A stretch of 64,000 nucleotides of DNA, from the NCBI GenBank assembly GCA_023249375.1, contig JAHFCT010000003.1, forward strand, positions 85,979 to 149,978, in the 5' to 3' direction. The stretch comes from Gemmatimonadota bacterium. GTDB lineage: Bacteria > Gemmatimonadota > Gemmatimonadetes > Gemmatimonadales > Gemmatimonadaceae. Shown here one piece after another: positions 52,477-60,890 of this stretch; position 1 is the first letter of the stretch; each line of letters begins with the position of its first letter. The position numbers and the translations under genes are program-made. The notes beneath the pieces are model-generated. The model was given only the letters and a program-made list of their open reading frames with translations, ran no database searches and had not been told where the DNA came from.

Positions 52477-53649
52477 CTACCACCGCAGCCACACCGTCCG
52501 CGCCTTTCCTTTTCGCACCACCTTGAGCTTGAGGCTGTGCTCCTCGGTGTCGCTGATCATGCGCTGCAGCAGCCGCGCGCTCGTCACCTGACGGTCACCG
52601 GCCTCGACAATCACGTCGCCGCCCTTCAAGCCCGCGGCCGCGGCTGGCGTCTCAGGCGCCACCCGCTGCACCATCACGCCGGCATCGGCGCCCGTGAGTT
52701 CCTTGAAGTCCTCGGTGAGCGTGGTGAGCTGCGCTCCCGCGACGAGACTTGAGAAGCCGGCAATGGCCACCGGCGGCGGCGTCATGATGCTCCACACGCT
52801 CGGCGACGCCGGAGCATCCGGCGCGGAGGGCGCGGAGGTGGAAGCGGGCGCCGACGGCGGCGATGCCGGAGAGACCGGCCTCACGAACGTGAACCCGCGC
52901 ACGGGGGGCATCGGCGTCCTCACGGGCACCAGCGCGAGGTCCAGATCCAGACACTCGTCGTCAAAGCCCTCGGGGCGCTTGGACACCTGCACCATGAAGT
53001 TCTGGTCGCGCCCGTCGCGTGACACGCGCACCGACAGCTTGCGTCCCGGCACCAGCATCTGCGACAGAATCACATCGCGCCCCACCACGTCCTTTCCGTC
53101 GAAGGCCACGATGTGGTCGCCGCGGCGCATCCCGGCGCGTTCCGCCGGCGACCCCGGTTCAACGCTCAGCACTTCGGGCGGCTCGTCGAAGCGATAGACG
53201 TCGGGGCCCTTCCCTTCACGTTTCACCGTCCCGGTAATGCTGAACGTCACGCCCAGATAGCCCTCGGGCGCTCGGTCCTGCGACTTCCGGCTCGTGCACG
53301 CCATCTGGATCTTCGACATCAGCTGGACGTTGTTCTCGGTCAGCTTCTGCAGCTGGATTTCGAGGCCTTGCCGGCGAGCCGCGTCGTTCTGCCCCGACCC
53401 GTATTCGCGCAGCGCCATGCCGATGCGTTCCTCCAGTGCGCGCGACTGGGAGAGCGCCCGCATCAGGCTGTCGAGCCCTTCGAGCACCAGCGTGACCTTC
53501 ATATTGTTCGTGTCCACGCGCACCGTCACGCGCCGCTCGGTCCGCGGCAACGGCGCCGGCTGCTGCGCGCCCGCGGCGCATGCCAGTGCCGCACCGGCGC
53601 CTAGCGACAGGATGGTGAGGACTCGGGGAATCACCGAAAAGTTCGTCAT
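52477..53649 (-). CDS. Exported protein with two PDZ domains
   Basis: The 390-residue product has a signal peptide (VIPRVLTILSLGAGAALACAAGAQ), then a coiled-coil-like segment (residues 55-115). PDZ 1 is near residues 125-215 (GYLGVTFSITG, SVEPGSPAERAGMRRGDHIVAFDGKDVVG) and PDZ 2 is at the C-terminus (RVAPETPAAAAGLKGGDVIVEAGDRQVTSA). There is no protease domain, so it is a binding or adaptor protein. It lies 50 bp downstream of the anti-sigma gene and is probably in the same operon. Confidence 0.88.
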   Translation of the reverse strand: MTNFSVIPRVLTILSLGAGAALACAAGAQQPAPLPRTERRVTVRVDTNNMKVTLVLEGLDSLMRALSQSRALEERIGMALREYGSGQNDAARRQGLEIQLQKLTENNVQLMSKIQMACTSRKSQDRAPEGYLGVTFSITGTVKREGKGPDVYRFDEPPEVLSVEPGSPAERAGMRRGDHIVAFDGKDVVGRDVILSQMLVPGRKLSVRVSRDGRDQNFMVQVSKRPEGFDDECLDLDLALVPVRTPMPPVRGFTFVRPVSPASPPSAPASTSAPSAPDAPASPSVWSIMTPPPVAIAGFSSLVAGAQLTTLTEDFKELTGADAGVMVQRVAPETPAAAAGLKGGDVIVEAGDRQVTSARLLQRMISDTEEHSLKLKVVRKGKARTVWLRW

Positions 53650-53699
53650 TGCATCAACTCGTTGCGTGAGACTCGATGGTGCGTGTCGTTCGTGCGTGC

Positions 53700-54395
53700 C
53701 TAGTAGCGTTCCAGCTTCTGCGAAGCCGGCAGCGCCGCTTTGTACTGCCGAAGCGTTGCTTCACGCGCGGCCACCGCGGACAGATAGTACTGGTTGAGCA
53801 CAGGATCCTGCGGCGCCTGATAGAGCGCCGTGCGGGTGGACGCCACGATGTTGTCGAGCGCGGTGAGCCGCGCGCGGTACGTGTTGACGTTCAATCCGAT
53901 GAAGTGCGAGGTCGTGTCCTGCGCCGCGAGATACGTCGCCGCGTCCGAATACTGCTGCTGCGCCGATGTCAGCACCTGCATGGCCGCCTGCGGTGATGCA
54001 AACGCCGCGGCGTCGGAGCCGTTCGCGGTCGGGGCCGAACGCTGCGGCGCACTCGCCAACTCGAGGCCCGCGCTCCACCGCCCGGCCACCGCGCTCCCTG
54101 CTACCAGCGCCAGCCCGGCTGCAATTCGCATGATCCACTGGCGGCGCGATGGACGCGCCGGTGCGAACGGAGCCGCCGAAATGATGCCTTCTGCCTTCAG
54201 CATTGCGCCGAGCGACGCCCAGTCATTCAGCGGCGCGCCTTCGCGCGGCGTGTCGGTGAGCGCCATGCGAACCAGCCGGCGATGCGCCGCCAGTTCGGCC
54301 GTGCACGGTGCGCAGTCAGCGAGATGCGACGCCTCATCAGGCGTCGGCGTCTCGTCAACGAGCGCGGCCAATCGTTCAGGAGAGATGTGCGACAT
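53700..54395 (-). CDS. Anti-sigma factor with zinc-binding (ZAS-like) N-terminus
   Basis: The 231-residue product has the H-X3-C-X2-C motif (H24, C28, C31 in HLADCAPC), typical of zinc-binding anti-sigma domains. A membrane segment follows (WIMRIAAGLALVAGSAVAGRW, about residues 88-108), then a periplasmic helical domain. It should hold the ECF factor inactive at the membrane. It overlaps the sigma-factor gene by 20 bp; the ATG at 54395 begins the family-like MSHISPERLAALVDE. Confidence 0.87.
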   Translation of the reverse strand: MSHISPERLAALVDETPTPDEASHLADCAPCTAELAAHRRLVRMALTDTPREGAPLNDWASLGAMLKAEGIISAAPFAPARPSRRQWIMRIAAGLALVAGSAVAGRWSAGLELASAPQRSAPTANGSDAAAFASPQAAMQVLTSAQQQYSDAATYLAAQDTTSHFIGLNVNTYRARLTALDNIVASTRTALYQAPQDPVLNQYYLSAVAAREATLRQYKAALPASQKLERY

Positions 54396-54945
54396 GTGAC
54401 GATTCCTGCGAAATGGGAGCATCCACCAGGTGCTTGAGCAGCGTGCGCAGCTTCGCGCGCGCCTTGAACAGCTGCGACTTCGACCCGCCGGCTGTGATGC
54501 CCAGCTCGACCGCGATCTCTTCGTGCGTGTAGCCCTCGACGTCGTGAAGCACGAAGACCGTTCGTGCCCCCGGCGACAACTTCTTCACCGCTTCGTCGAT
54601 CGACTGCGCCAGCAACGCGCGATCGCCGTCATGCTCCACCGAGGCCGTGTCCTCTTCGATCTCCGTCTCCGCCTTGCCGATCCGGCGCAGCGACCGCAGC
54701 GCGTTCAGCGTGCGGTTCACGGCGATGCGATGCGCCCACGTGGCGAACTGCGAATCGCCGCGGTACGTCGGCAGCGCGCGGAAAATCTGGATCCAGACTT
54801 CCTGCGCGATGTCGGCCGCCTGATCGGGATCGCCCACGAGCCGCCGCACGACGGCGTCGATGCGCGGCGCGTATTGCACCCAGAGGGCGCGCAACGCCGC
54901 TTCGTCGCCATGAATGGCGCGTCGGATCGTGAGCTGGTCGGCCAT
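54376..54945 (-). CDS. ECF-type RNA polymerase sigma factor
   Basis: The 189-residue protein has sigma region 2 (WVQYAPRIDAVVRRLVGDPDQAADIAQEVWIQIFRALPTYRGDSQFATWAHRIAVN) and region 4 (KLSPGARTVFVLHDVEGYTHEEIAVELGITAGGSKSQLFKARAKLR). With its overlapping zinc anti-sigma partner and the PDZ protein it forms an envelope-type signalling operon. The region 4 text is close to that of the sigma factor at 30.2 kb. Confidence 0.94.
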   Translation of the reverse strand: MADQLTIRRAIHGDEAALRALWVQYAPRIDAVVRRLVGDPDQAADIAQEVWIQIFRALPTYRGDSQFATWAHRIAVNRTLNALRSLRRIGKAETEIEEDTASVEHDGDRALLAQSIDEAVKKLSPGARTVFVLHDVEGYTHEEIAVELGITAGGSKSQLFKARAKLRTLLKHLVDAPISQESSHVAHLS

Positions 54946-54962
54946 GAACGTTCGCTAGATAT

Positions 54963-54997
54963 GTCACCCGGACCTCCGATATGGTTGCCGGGGTGAC
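54963..54997. promoter_or_regulatory. Inverted repeat in the ECF sigma / serine hydrolase divergent gap
   Basis: GTCACCCGG (54963-54971) and CCGGGGTGAC (54988-54997) are inverted, 16 bp apart, 18 bp upstream of the sigma-factor start. It may be a regulator's site or back-to-back promoter elements of the divergent genes. Confidence 0.4.
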
Positions 54998-55127
54998 TGG
55001 GGAAGAAACTACTCGTCTTGCGGGTACAGGGCTTGCATCGTACCCCTTAGGTTTCTGTGTTCTGTGCCGGTTCAGCCAGCGGGTTGATTCGGCGCCGTTT
55101 TGTTCCGTGCCCCTTCCCCTGCACTCT

Positions 55128-56579
55128 GTGATCATTCATCTCGTTGCGGCGCTTATGTTTGGCGGACCGGTCGAAGGACTGCCGGTGCGTTCGCCCGCCA
55201 GCGTCGGCATGTCGCCTGAGCGCCTCGAGATCATTGACCGCGTGGTCCGGGAGGGCATTCGTGCCGGGGGATTCCCGGGAGCGGCAGTCGTTATTGGCCG
55301 CCAGGGCGCGGCTGTCTGGCGCAAGGGCTTCGGCACGCTCGGCTGGGGCGCTGAAAGTCCCGGTGTCACCACTGACCGCACCATCTACGATCTCGCCTCG
55401 CTCACCAAAGTGGTAGCCACCACCACGGCGGCGATGATTCTGTACGATGAGGGCCGCCTGCCGCTCGACGCCAAGGTGATGGAGTTCCTGCCGGCGTTCG
55501 AGGGCAAGTGGAAGGACGAAGTCACCATTCGGCTTCTGCTCACGCACCGCAGCGGCATGCCGGCGGGCCGAGATCTGTGGCGGATTGCCCGGACGCCGGA
55601 CGAGGCCAAGCGCGCCGTGCTCGAGACGCCGCTGGGCTATCGCCCTGGCCGCTACTTCGAGTACTCCGATCTCGGCGCGGACCTGCTCGGCATGGTCGTC
55701 GAGACAATTGCCGGCATGCCACTCGACGCGTTTGTGCGCGAACGCGTCTTCAACCCACTCGGGATGTACGACACGGGCTTCTTGCCGCCCGATTCGGTGC
55801 ACGGCCGCGTGGCCCCCACCGAGGTCTCGCCACCGCGCGGCTATCCGCTGCAAGGCCAGGTGCACGACGAGAACGCGTACGCGATGGGCGGCGTCGCCGG
55901 GCACGCCGGGCTCTTCGGCACCGCGGATGATCTCGCCGTCTTCGCGCAGATGATGCTCAACGGCGGCGTCTATCAGGGCACGCGCATCATCAGCGACTCC
56001 ACGGTGCGGCTCTTCACCCAGCGGGCCGCGGGCTCGCGCGCGCTGGGCTGGGAGATGGCCGAGGGGCGGCACGGCGCGGGTGAGTATCTCAGCCCGTCGG
56101 CGTATGGGCATGTCGGATTCACCGGCACGTCCATGTGGATCGACCCCCAGCGCAACATGTTCGTCATTCTGCTCACGAACCGTGTGCATGCGGCGCGGGC
56201 ACGGCGCCCAGCAACGGTGATTGCCGACGTGCGCGCCGACCTCGCCGACGCGGCGGCGTTGGCGGTCACCGACGAAGACTTCCGCATCAGCGCCATGCCG
56301 GCGGCGTTCCGTGCCGACCGCGCCGTCAACTGGAACAAGCCGCTGCGCAGCCGTCGTTCGCGCCACAAGAAGTCCAAGTCCCACGCAACGCCGGCGGTCA
56401 GCGAGAAGCGCAGCACGAAGAGTGCCGCCGCGAAGCCCAAGAGCTCGAGCGGCACCAGCGCCACAAAGGCGAAGTCGTCGTCGAAATCCGCGGCAGCGCA
56501 CGCGAAGAGTCCGGCGGGCGGCAAGGCAGGAAAAGGAGCGCCGGCGAAGAAGAAGTCGGCCTCAACGGGCGCGCACTGA
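55128..56579 (+). CDS. Serine hydrolase (beta-lactamase family) with lysine-rich C-terminal tail
   Basis: The product is 483 residues from the GTG at 55128. The class-C-like catalytic motifs are SLTK in LASLTKVVATTT, YSDLG in FEYSDLGADLLG and HVGFTGTS near residue 330. A hydrophobic start (VIIHLVAALMFGG) may be a short signal. After about residue 405 the sequence turns into a Lys/Ser/Ala-rich tail of some 75 residues (for example RSRRSRHKKSKSH, PAKKKSASTG) resembling histone-H1-like tails. The catalytic specificity is unknown. A start as early as 54981 is open but unlike the family. Confidence 0.87.
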   Translation: MIIHLVAALMFGGPVEGLPVRSPASVGMSPERLEIIDRVVREGIRAGGFPGAAVVIGRQGAAVWRKGFGTLGWGAESPGVTTDRTIYDLASLTKVVATTTAAMILYDEGRLPLDAKVMEFLPAFEGKWKDEVTIRLLLTHRSGMPAGRDLWRIARTPDEAKRAVLETPLGYRPGRYFEYSDLGADLLGMVVETIAGMPLDAFVRERVFNPLGMYDTGFLPPDSVHGRVAPTEVSPPRGYPLQGQVHDENAYAMGGVAGHAGLFGTADDLAVFAQMMLNGGVYQGTRIISDSTVRLFTQRAAGSRALGWEMAEGRHGAGEYLSPSAYGHVGFTGTSMWIDPQRNMFVILLTNRVHAARARRPATVIADVRADLADAAALAVTDEDFRISAMPAAFRADRAVNWNKPLRSRRSRHKKSKSHATPAVSEKRSTKSAAAKPKSSSGTSATKAKSSSKSAAAHAKSPAGGKAGKGAPAKKKSASTGAH

Positions 56580-56641
56580 CCGCCCCAGCTTGAATTCCCG
56601 TGCGGCGCGCAGCGATACTGCGATGACCCCAGGAGCTCCCT

Positions 56642-57022
56642 ATGACCGACGAACTCACGCCTGCATCTTCGCCTGCAATTGAGGCGCCAGACGCATCTGC
56701 TCCGGCAACCGACGCTGACACGGCCGAGGTGACCGAAGATCTGGTGAAGCTCGCGCTGCGCCGCGTGAAGGACCCGGAACTCAACCTCAACATCGTCGAT
56801 CTCGGCCTCGTCTACGCCATTCGCGTGGATGGTGCCAACGTGTCGGTTGATATGTCGCTGACAACGCCCGCCTGTCCGTCCGGCCCGGAGTTGCTGCACG
56901 ATGCGACGACGCAGTTGCGGGCGATCCCAGGCGTCGCGAACGCCGAAGTGAACATCGTCTGGTCGCCGCCCTGGTCGCCCGAGCGCATTGAGCCGCGGGT
57001 GCGGACGTACCTCGGATTCTAG
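56642..57022 (+). CDS. DUF59/MIP18-family iron-sulfur assembly protein (SufT/PaaD-like)
   Basis: The 126-residue product has an acidic, disordered first 30 residues followed by a DUF59 domain: LVKLALRRVKDPELNLNIVDLGLVYAI and the conserved cysteine in TTPACPSGPEL, ending WSPPWSPERI. Members help mature iron-sulfur proteins, several of which occur in this window. AGGAG lies about 9 bases before the ATG. Confidence 0.92.
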   Translation: MTDELTPASSPAIEAPDASAPATDADTAEVTEDLVKLALRRVKDPELNLNIVDLGLVYAIRVDGANVSVDMSLTTPACPSGPELLHDATTQLRAIPGVANAEVNIVWSPPWSPERIEPRVRTYLGF

Positions 57023-57049
57023 CGGTTCACGACGCGCGCTCGACGTGCG

Positions 57050-58252
57050 CTAGGGCTCGAGGTACGGCGACTCCGACGCCGGCGAAGTCCTGCCGCCCTT
57101 CGGCTTAAACCCGCTCAGCGCTTTCACGAACGCTTCGCCCATTTCGGCGATCTGCCAGCGGCGCAGCTCGGGAATGGCGGCCAGCTCCTCGACCGCGCGC
57201 GGCACCAGCCGAGCCACCGCCTCCAGCCGCTCGCGCGAACCGAGCACGCCGGGGTCGAGTTCCAGTCGGTGCGCCGCCTCGTCGCGCACGGCCTTCAGGC
57301 GTCCCACCTTGTCGTCGAACTCGGGGTCCTTCTCCCAGCGCGCGGACTTGGGAAAACGCGGCAGCTGCGCCTCGGGCACGGCTAGGCCGCGAGCGACCGC
57401 CGCGAGCACATCGCTCGCGGCGCGCTCCACCATCCCGCGCGGCATCCCCTTGATCTTGCCAAGGGCATCCTGCGTGGTCGGCTGCGACCGTGCAATCTCG
57501 AGCAGCACCTCGTTGGCGACTACGCGGAATGTCGAGCGGTCGAGCGCGTGTGCCGTCGCGTCTCGCCACTGCGCCACTTCGCGCAGCACCGCCAACTCCC
57601 GGCGCGTCAGGTCGCGTGCGCCCTTGATGCGCAGGAACGCCTGCCCCGGATCTTCGGGCGCCCAACGTGTCCCTTCGAGCCGCTCGAACTCCTCGCTGGC
57701 CCAGCTCCAGCGCTCCTTCTTCTCGAGCTGCGCCTTGAGCACGTCGCGCAACTGGAGCAGGTGCATGGTGTCCTGCGCCGCGTAGTCGAGCATCCCCTGC
57801 GGCAGCGGCCGCATCGACCAATCCGCGCGCTGGTGCTTCTTGTCGAGCTTCACGCCAAAGTGCTGCTCAAGCAGCGCGGCCAAGCCAAACGCCTTCACGC
57901 CCAGCAGCTGGGCCGCCACGCGTGTGTCGAAAATGCGGCGCACCTGCCATCCGTAATCCTGATGGAGCAGGCGCAAATCGTAGTCGGCGTCGTGAAACAC
58001 CACTTCGACTTGCGGATCCTCAAGCAGCGCGCCAAGCGTGGCCGGCGACTCAATGGGGAGCGGGTCGATGATCGCGTGTGCGTCGCGCGTCGACAGCTGC
58101 AGCAGGTACACGCGGTCGATGAACCGGTGAAAACTGGCCCCTTCGGTGTCGAGCGCGAGCAGCGGCGTACCACGAATACCCTCGAGAAATTTCCCGACGG
58201 CATCGTTCGAATCGAGGTACCGCACCGCCGGCGCTGCGCTCTTGGGGCTCAC
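57050..58252 (-). CDS. rnd: Ribonuclease D (3'-5' exoribonuclease)
   Basis: The 400-residue protein has the DEDDy exonuclease motifs: LALDTEGASFHR (D, E), VFHDADYDLRLLH (D) and YAAQDTMHLLQL (Y and D). HRDC-like helical regions follow (RRELAVLREVAQWRDATAH; a second near residue 320). It trims stable RNA 3' ends. The GTG at 58252 is preferred because GAAGGAAG precedes it; an ATG at 58339 would overlap the divergent hydrolase gene's start. Confidence 0.92.
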   Translation of the reverse strand: MSPKSAAPAVRYLDSNDAVGKFLEGIRGTPLLALDTEGASFHRFIDRVYLLQLSTRDAHAIIDPLPIESPATLGALLEDPQVEVVFHDADYDLRLLHQDYGWQVRRIFDTRVAAQLLGVKAFGLAALLEQHFGVKLDKKHQRADWSMRPLPQGMLDYAAQDTMHLLQLRDVLKAQLEKKERWSWASEEFERLEGTRWAPEDPGQAFLRIKGARDLTRRELAVLREVAQWRDATAHALDRSTFRVVANEVLLEIARSQPTTQDALGKIKGMPRGMVERAASDVLAAVARGLAVPEAQLPRFPKSARWEKDPEFDDKVGRLKAVRDEAAHRLELDPGVLGSRERLEAVARLVPRAVEELAAIPELRRWQIAEMGEAFVKALSGFKPKGGRTSPASESPYLEP

Positions 58253-58337
58253 TCGCTTCCTTCCTCTCCGGTCCCGCGTGTGGTAGAAATGTAGCGGGTA
58301 CACTCGCTGAATACCGCTGACCCTCTCTTTCCGTGCC

Positions 58338-59132
58338 ATGATCACTTTTGCGAACGGACGTGCCATCGGCTACGACGATGTCGGGTCGGGCGTGCCCGTG
58401 CTTTTCCTGCACGGCTTTCCGCACAATCGCGCCCTCTGGGCGCCGCAGCTCGGCGCGCTCGCCGTCCCGGCACGCACCATCTGCATGGACCTCCGCGGCT
58501 TTGGTGAGAGCGAACCCGGCGACCATGATGGCGTTGACGGTTACGCCGACGATGCCGCCGTGCTGCTCGACGTGCTCGGCATCGATCGGGTGGTGCTCGC
58601 GGGCCTGTCGATGGGCGGATACGCCAGTTTCGCCTTTTGGCGTCGGCATCGCGACCGCGTGCGCGCGCTCGTGCTCTGCGATACGCGTGCCACGGCCGAC
58701 AACGACACGTCGCGCGCGGCACGCGTGGAGATGCAGGCCATGGCCATCGAACGCGGCAGCTCGGCGGTGGCCAACCAGATGATCGCGGGCATGATCGGAA
58801 AGACCACGCGCGAGAAGAACCCCGAGCTGGCCGACGAGCTGCATCGGATGATGTCGCTCGCTCCGGTGATCGGCGTGGTCGGTGCGCTCAATGCACTGAT
58901 GACGCGCCCCGATTCTACGCCGACGCTCGCGACCATCGATGTGCCCACGCTCATCGTCGTCGGCGACGAGGACGTGCTCACGCCGCCCAAGGATGCACGC
59001 GCCATGCATCTCGCGATCAGTGGCAGCCGCCTCGAGGTGATTGCTGGCGCCGGGCACGTGAGCAACCTCGAGCGCCCCGCAACGTTCAACCATGTGCTCA
59101 GCGAATTTCTGGTCTCGCTGACGGCACAGTAG
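58338..59132 (+). CDS. Alpha/beta-hydrolase
   Basis: The 264-residue protein has the nucleophile elbow GLSMGGYAS (serine about residue 92), the oxyanion segment FLHGFPHNRALW, acid VVGDEDVLTPP and histidine GAGHVSNLERP. It belongs to the large esterase/epoxide-hydrolase/haloperoxidase group; the substrate cannot be told. No signal peptide, so it is cytoplasmic. It is divergent from rnd by about 85 bp. Confidence 0.92.
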   Translation: MITFANGRAIGYDDVGSGVPVLFLHGFPHNRALWAPQLGALAVPARTICMDLRGFGESEPGDHDGVDGYADDAAVLLDVLGIDRVVLAGLSMGGYASFAFWRRHRDRVRALVLCDTRATADNDTSRAARVEMQAMAIERGSSAVANQMIAGMIGKTTREKNPELADELHRMMSLAPVIGVVGALNALMTRPDSTPTLATIDVPTLIVVGDEDVLTPPKDARAMHLAISGSRLEVIAGAGHVSNLERPATFNHVLSEFLVSLTAQ

Positions 59133-59190
59133 GCAAGATCGCTAGATTTCACCATTGATCGTCCGCGGTCCGCCGTTTGTCCTTCTTTCG

Positions 59191-59218
59191 TCTGCCTTCT
59201 ACCGTCTCCCGTCTACCA
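59191..59218. repeat. Heptamer repeat locus H5 (single arm)
   Basis: Four in-register heptamers (TCTGCCT, TCTACCG, TCTCCCG, TCTACCA) lie directly upstream of the probable start of the isoprenylcysteine-methyltransferase-like gene. They extend the open frame without adding protein-like sequence. Confidence 0.75.
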
Positions 59219-59226
59219 CCACCGTC

Positions 59227-59844
59227 TTGACCGAAATCTCAGCATCGGAAACCTCTACTCCCGCCCGCATTGGCGCGGTGATTTTCCGCAACCGCGGCTG
59301 GCTGCCGGTGCCGTTTCTCGCCGTGCCGCTGCTCGCGCCGGGAGGTATCACGCGCCTCGGCGTCATCATCGGCGCCGTCCTGATCGTGATCGGCGAAGCG
59401 TGGCGGCTGTGGGGCGTAGCCACCGCCGGCACCGTGACGCGCCGCCGCTCGCGCAACGTGCAGAAGCTCGTCACGCACGGACCGTTTGCACTCAGCCGCA
59501 ATCCGCTCTACAACGGCAACTACCTGCTCTGGATGGGCTTCGTCGCGCTCAGCGGCGTTTGGTGGTTCCTTCCCGTCGCCACCGTCCTCTTCGCTCTCGA
59601 GTACTACTTCATCGTGCGCTACGAAGAGGGCGTGCTGGAGTCGATCTTCGCGGACGACTACCTGGCGTTCAAGCACCGCACGCCCCGCTGGATTCCCCTC
59701 GGTGCCTCAGGTTCCGTCGCCGGCGAGTTCTTCTGGGCCGAAGCGTGGAAGAGCGAGATCAGCACGTTCATGCAGTATGCGGCGCTGCTGGTGGTCTTTG
59801 TCGCGAAGGACAGGTACTTCCCGAACGGGCTGGTTGGTCGATGA
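59227..59844 (+). CDS. Isoprenylcysteine carboxyl methyltransferase-like membrane protein
   Basis: The product is 205 residues from the TTG at 59227; the frame upstream is repeat DNA. It has four or so membrane segments and the family's SAM-binding text KLVTHGPFALSRNPLYNGNYLLWMG (about residues 80-104) and EEGVLESIFADDYLAFKHRTPRWIP. In bacteria the family methylates small lipophilic or protein substrates at the membrane; the substrate here is unknown. A GTG at 59278 is another possible start. Confidence 0.85.
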   Translation: MTEISASETSTPARIGAVIFRNRGWLPVPFLAVPLLAPGGITRLGVIIGAVLIVIGEAWRLWGVATAGTVTRRRSRNVQKLVTHGPFALSRNPLYNGNYLLWMGFVALSGVWWFLPVATVLFALEYYFIVRYEEGVLESIFADDYLAFKHRTPRWIPLGASGSVAGEFFWAEAWKSEISTFMQYAALLVVFVAKDRYFPNGLVGR

Positions 59845-59852
59845 TAGCTGGG

Positions 59853-59963
59853 AGAAGGCAGAAGGTAGATGGTAGAGGGTAGAGGGTCGAACGAGACAGA
59901 GCCCGGCAGATCTCCGCCGGGCTCTTCTTCTACCCTCTACCATCTGGCCTCGACCATCTATCT
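59853..59963. repeat. Heptamer repeat locus H6 (two-armed with terminator)
   Basis: The left arm is five heptamers (59853-59887: AGAAGGC, AGAAGGT, AGATGGT, AGAGGGT, AGAGGGT). The right arm is about five (59929-59963: TCTACCC, TCTACCA, TCTGGCC, TCGACCA, TCTATCT). A hairpin sits between them, and the locus lies between convergent genes. The last right-arm unit supplies the TAG stop codon of the ferredoxin gene. Confidence 0.9.
59898..59930. terminator. Terminator hairpin inside repeat locus H6
   Basis: AGAGCCCGGC (59898-59907) pairs perfectly with GCCGGGCTCT (59916-59925) around an 8-base loop. The pyrimidine tract TCTTC follows on the plus strand. It serves the convergent methyltransferase-like and ferredoxin genes. 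Confidence 0.85.
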
Positions 59964-60221
59964 CGTCGGCTTCCCCGGCGGATTCGGCCCCGTGAACGCG
60001 TCCTTGTTCTTGGCGATGTACGTCTTCAGGTTGGCCGGTACGTCTTCCTCGGGGAAGATCGCCGTCACCGGGCATTCGGGCTCGCACGCACCGCAGTCGA
60101 TGCATTCATCCGGATGGATGTAGAGCTGGTCGGGTCCCTCGTAGATGCAATCCACGGGGCAGACATCGACGCAGGCCTTGTCCTTGGTGCCGATGCAAGC
60201 TTCGGTGATGACGTACGGCAT
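59958..60221 (-). CDS. 4Fe-4S ferredoxin
   Basis: The 87-residue electron carrier has two cluster-binding regions ([14 protein letters not shown] and [16 protein letters not shown]), as in 7Fe/8Fe ferredoxins with a C-terminal extension. The N-terminus [17 protein letters not shown] is the standard one for this type. It could serve the molybdenum hydroxylase or QueG, but this is not shown. Its stop codon lies in repeat H6. Confidence 0.95.
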   Translation of the reverse strand: MPYVITEACIGTKDKACVDVCPVDCIYEGPDQLYIHPDECIDCGACEPECPVTAIFPEEDVPANLKTYIAKNKDAFTGPNPPGKPTR

Positions 60222-60353
60222 TGGTGCTCCTCAAGTGAAATCGTCGGACGACTCGAGGAAGATAAGCGCCGCGAGCGGGCGGCTCAACCGCTCCCGCGGC
60301 ACTCCCGCCAGCACACTCTGTCGCTCTCGGCGCCATTCCGGCACTATTCCCCC

Positions 60354-60890
60354 ATGCAACTGACCGTCAACGGCACCCCCCGCGACGTCGATCCGTCGCG
60401 CTCCCCCACGCTGCTCGCCGCGCTCCGCGACCAGCTCGGGCTGACCGGCGCCAAGCTGGGATGCGACCATGGCGAATGCGGTGCGTGCACCGTGCGTCTC
60501 GACGGCGACCTGGTTTACGCCTGCCTTACGCTGACTGCCGCGGTCGAGGGCGCCCAGGTGCAAACCGTCGAGGGACTCGCCGATGGCACCACGCTCCATC
60601 CGGTGCAACAGGCCTTCATCGCCCACGACGCCGCGCAATGCGGCTACTGCACGCCCGGCCAGCTCCTCGCCGCCACCGCGCTCCTCGAGAAGAACCCGCA
60701 CCCGACCGACGACGAGATTCGCGCCGCGATGAGCGGCAACCTCTGCCGCTGCGGCACCTACCCAAAGATCATCACCGCCATTCGCGCGATCAGTGACGGT
60801 GCGGCCGCTGGTGGCGCGGCAGCAGGCGGCGCGGCAGCTGGTGGCGCAGCAGCGGGCGGCGCGGCCCTATCGGCGGGAGGCGCATCGTGA
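60354..60890 (+). CDS. Molybdenum hydroxylase small subunit, two [2Fe-2S] clusters (CoxS/XdhC-type)
   Basis: The 178-residue protein has the plant-type 2Fe-2S motif GCDHGECGACTVRLDGDLVYAC (about residues 38-59) and the second cluster's CGYCTPGQ and CRCGTY. It relays electrons from the molybdopterin site of the large subunit. After residue 148 there is a low-complexity AAAGG repeat tail not found in typical members. It is coupled to the large subunit by a GTGA overlap. No FAD-binding middle subunit is present nearby. Confidence 0.93.
   Translation: MQLTVNGTPRDVDPSRSPTLLAALRDQLGLTGAKLGCDHGECGACTVRLDGDLVYACLTLTAAVEGAQVQTVEGLADGTTLHPVQQAFIAHDAAQCGYCTPGQLLAATALLEKNPHPTDDEIRAAMSGNLCRCGTYPKIITAIRAISDGAAAGGAAAGGAAAGGAAAGGAALSAGGAS
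60801..60860 (+). repeat. 15-bp tandem repeat coding for AAAGG
   Basis: Four 15-bp units of the type GCGGCAGCAGGCGGC encode repeated Ala-Ala-Ala-Gly-Gly at the end of the small-subunit gene. The unit is a multiple of three. Confidence 0.85.
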
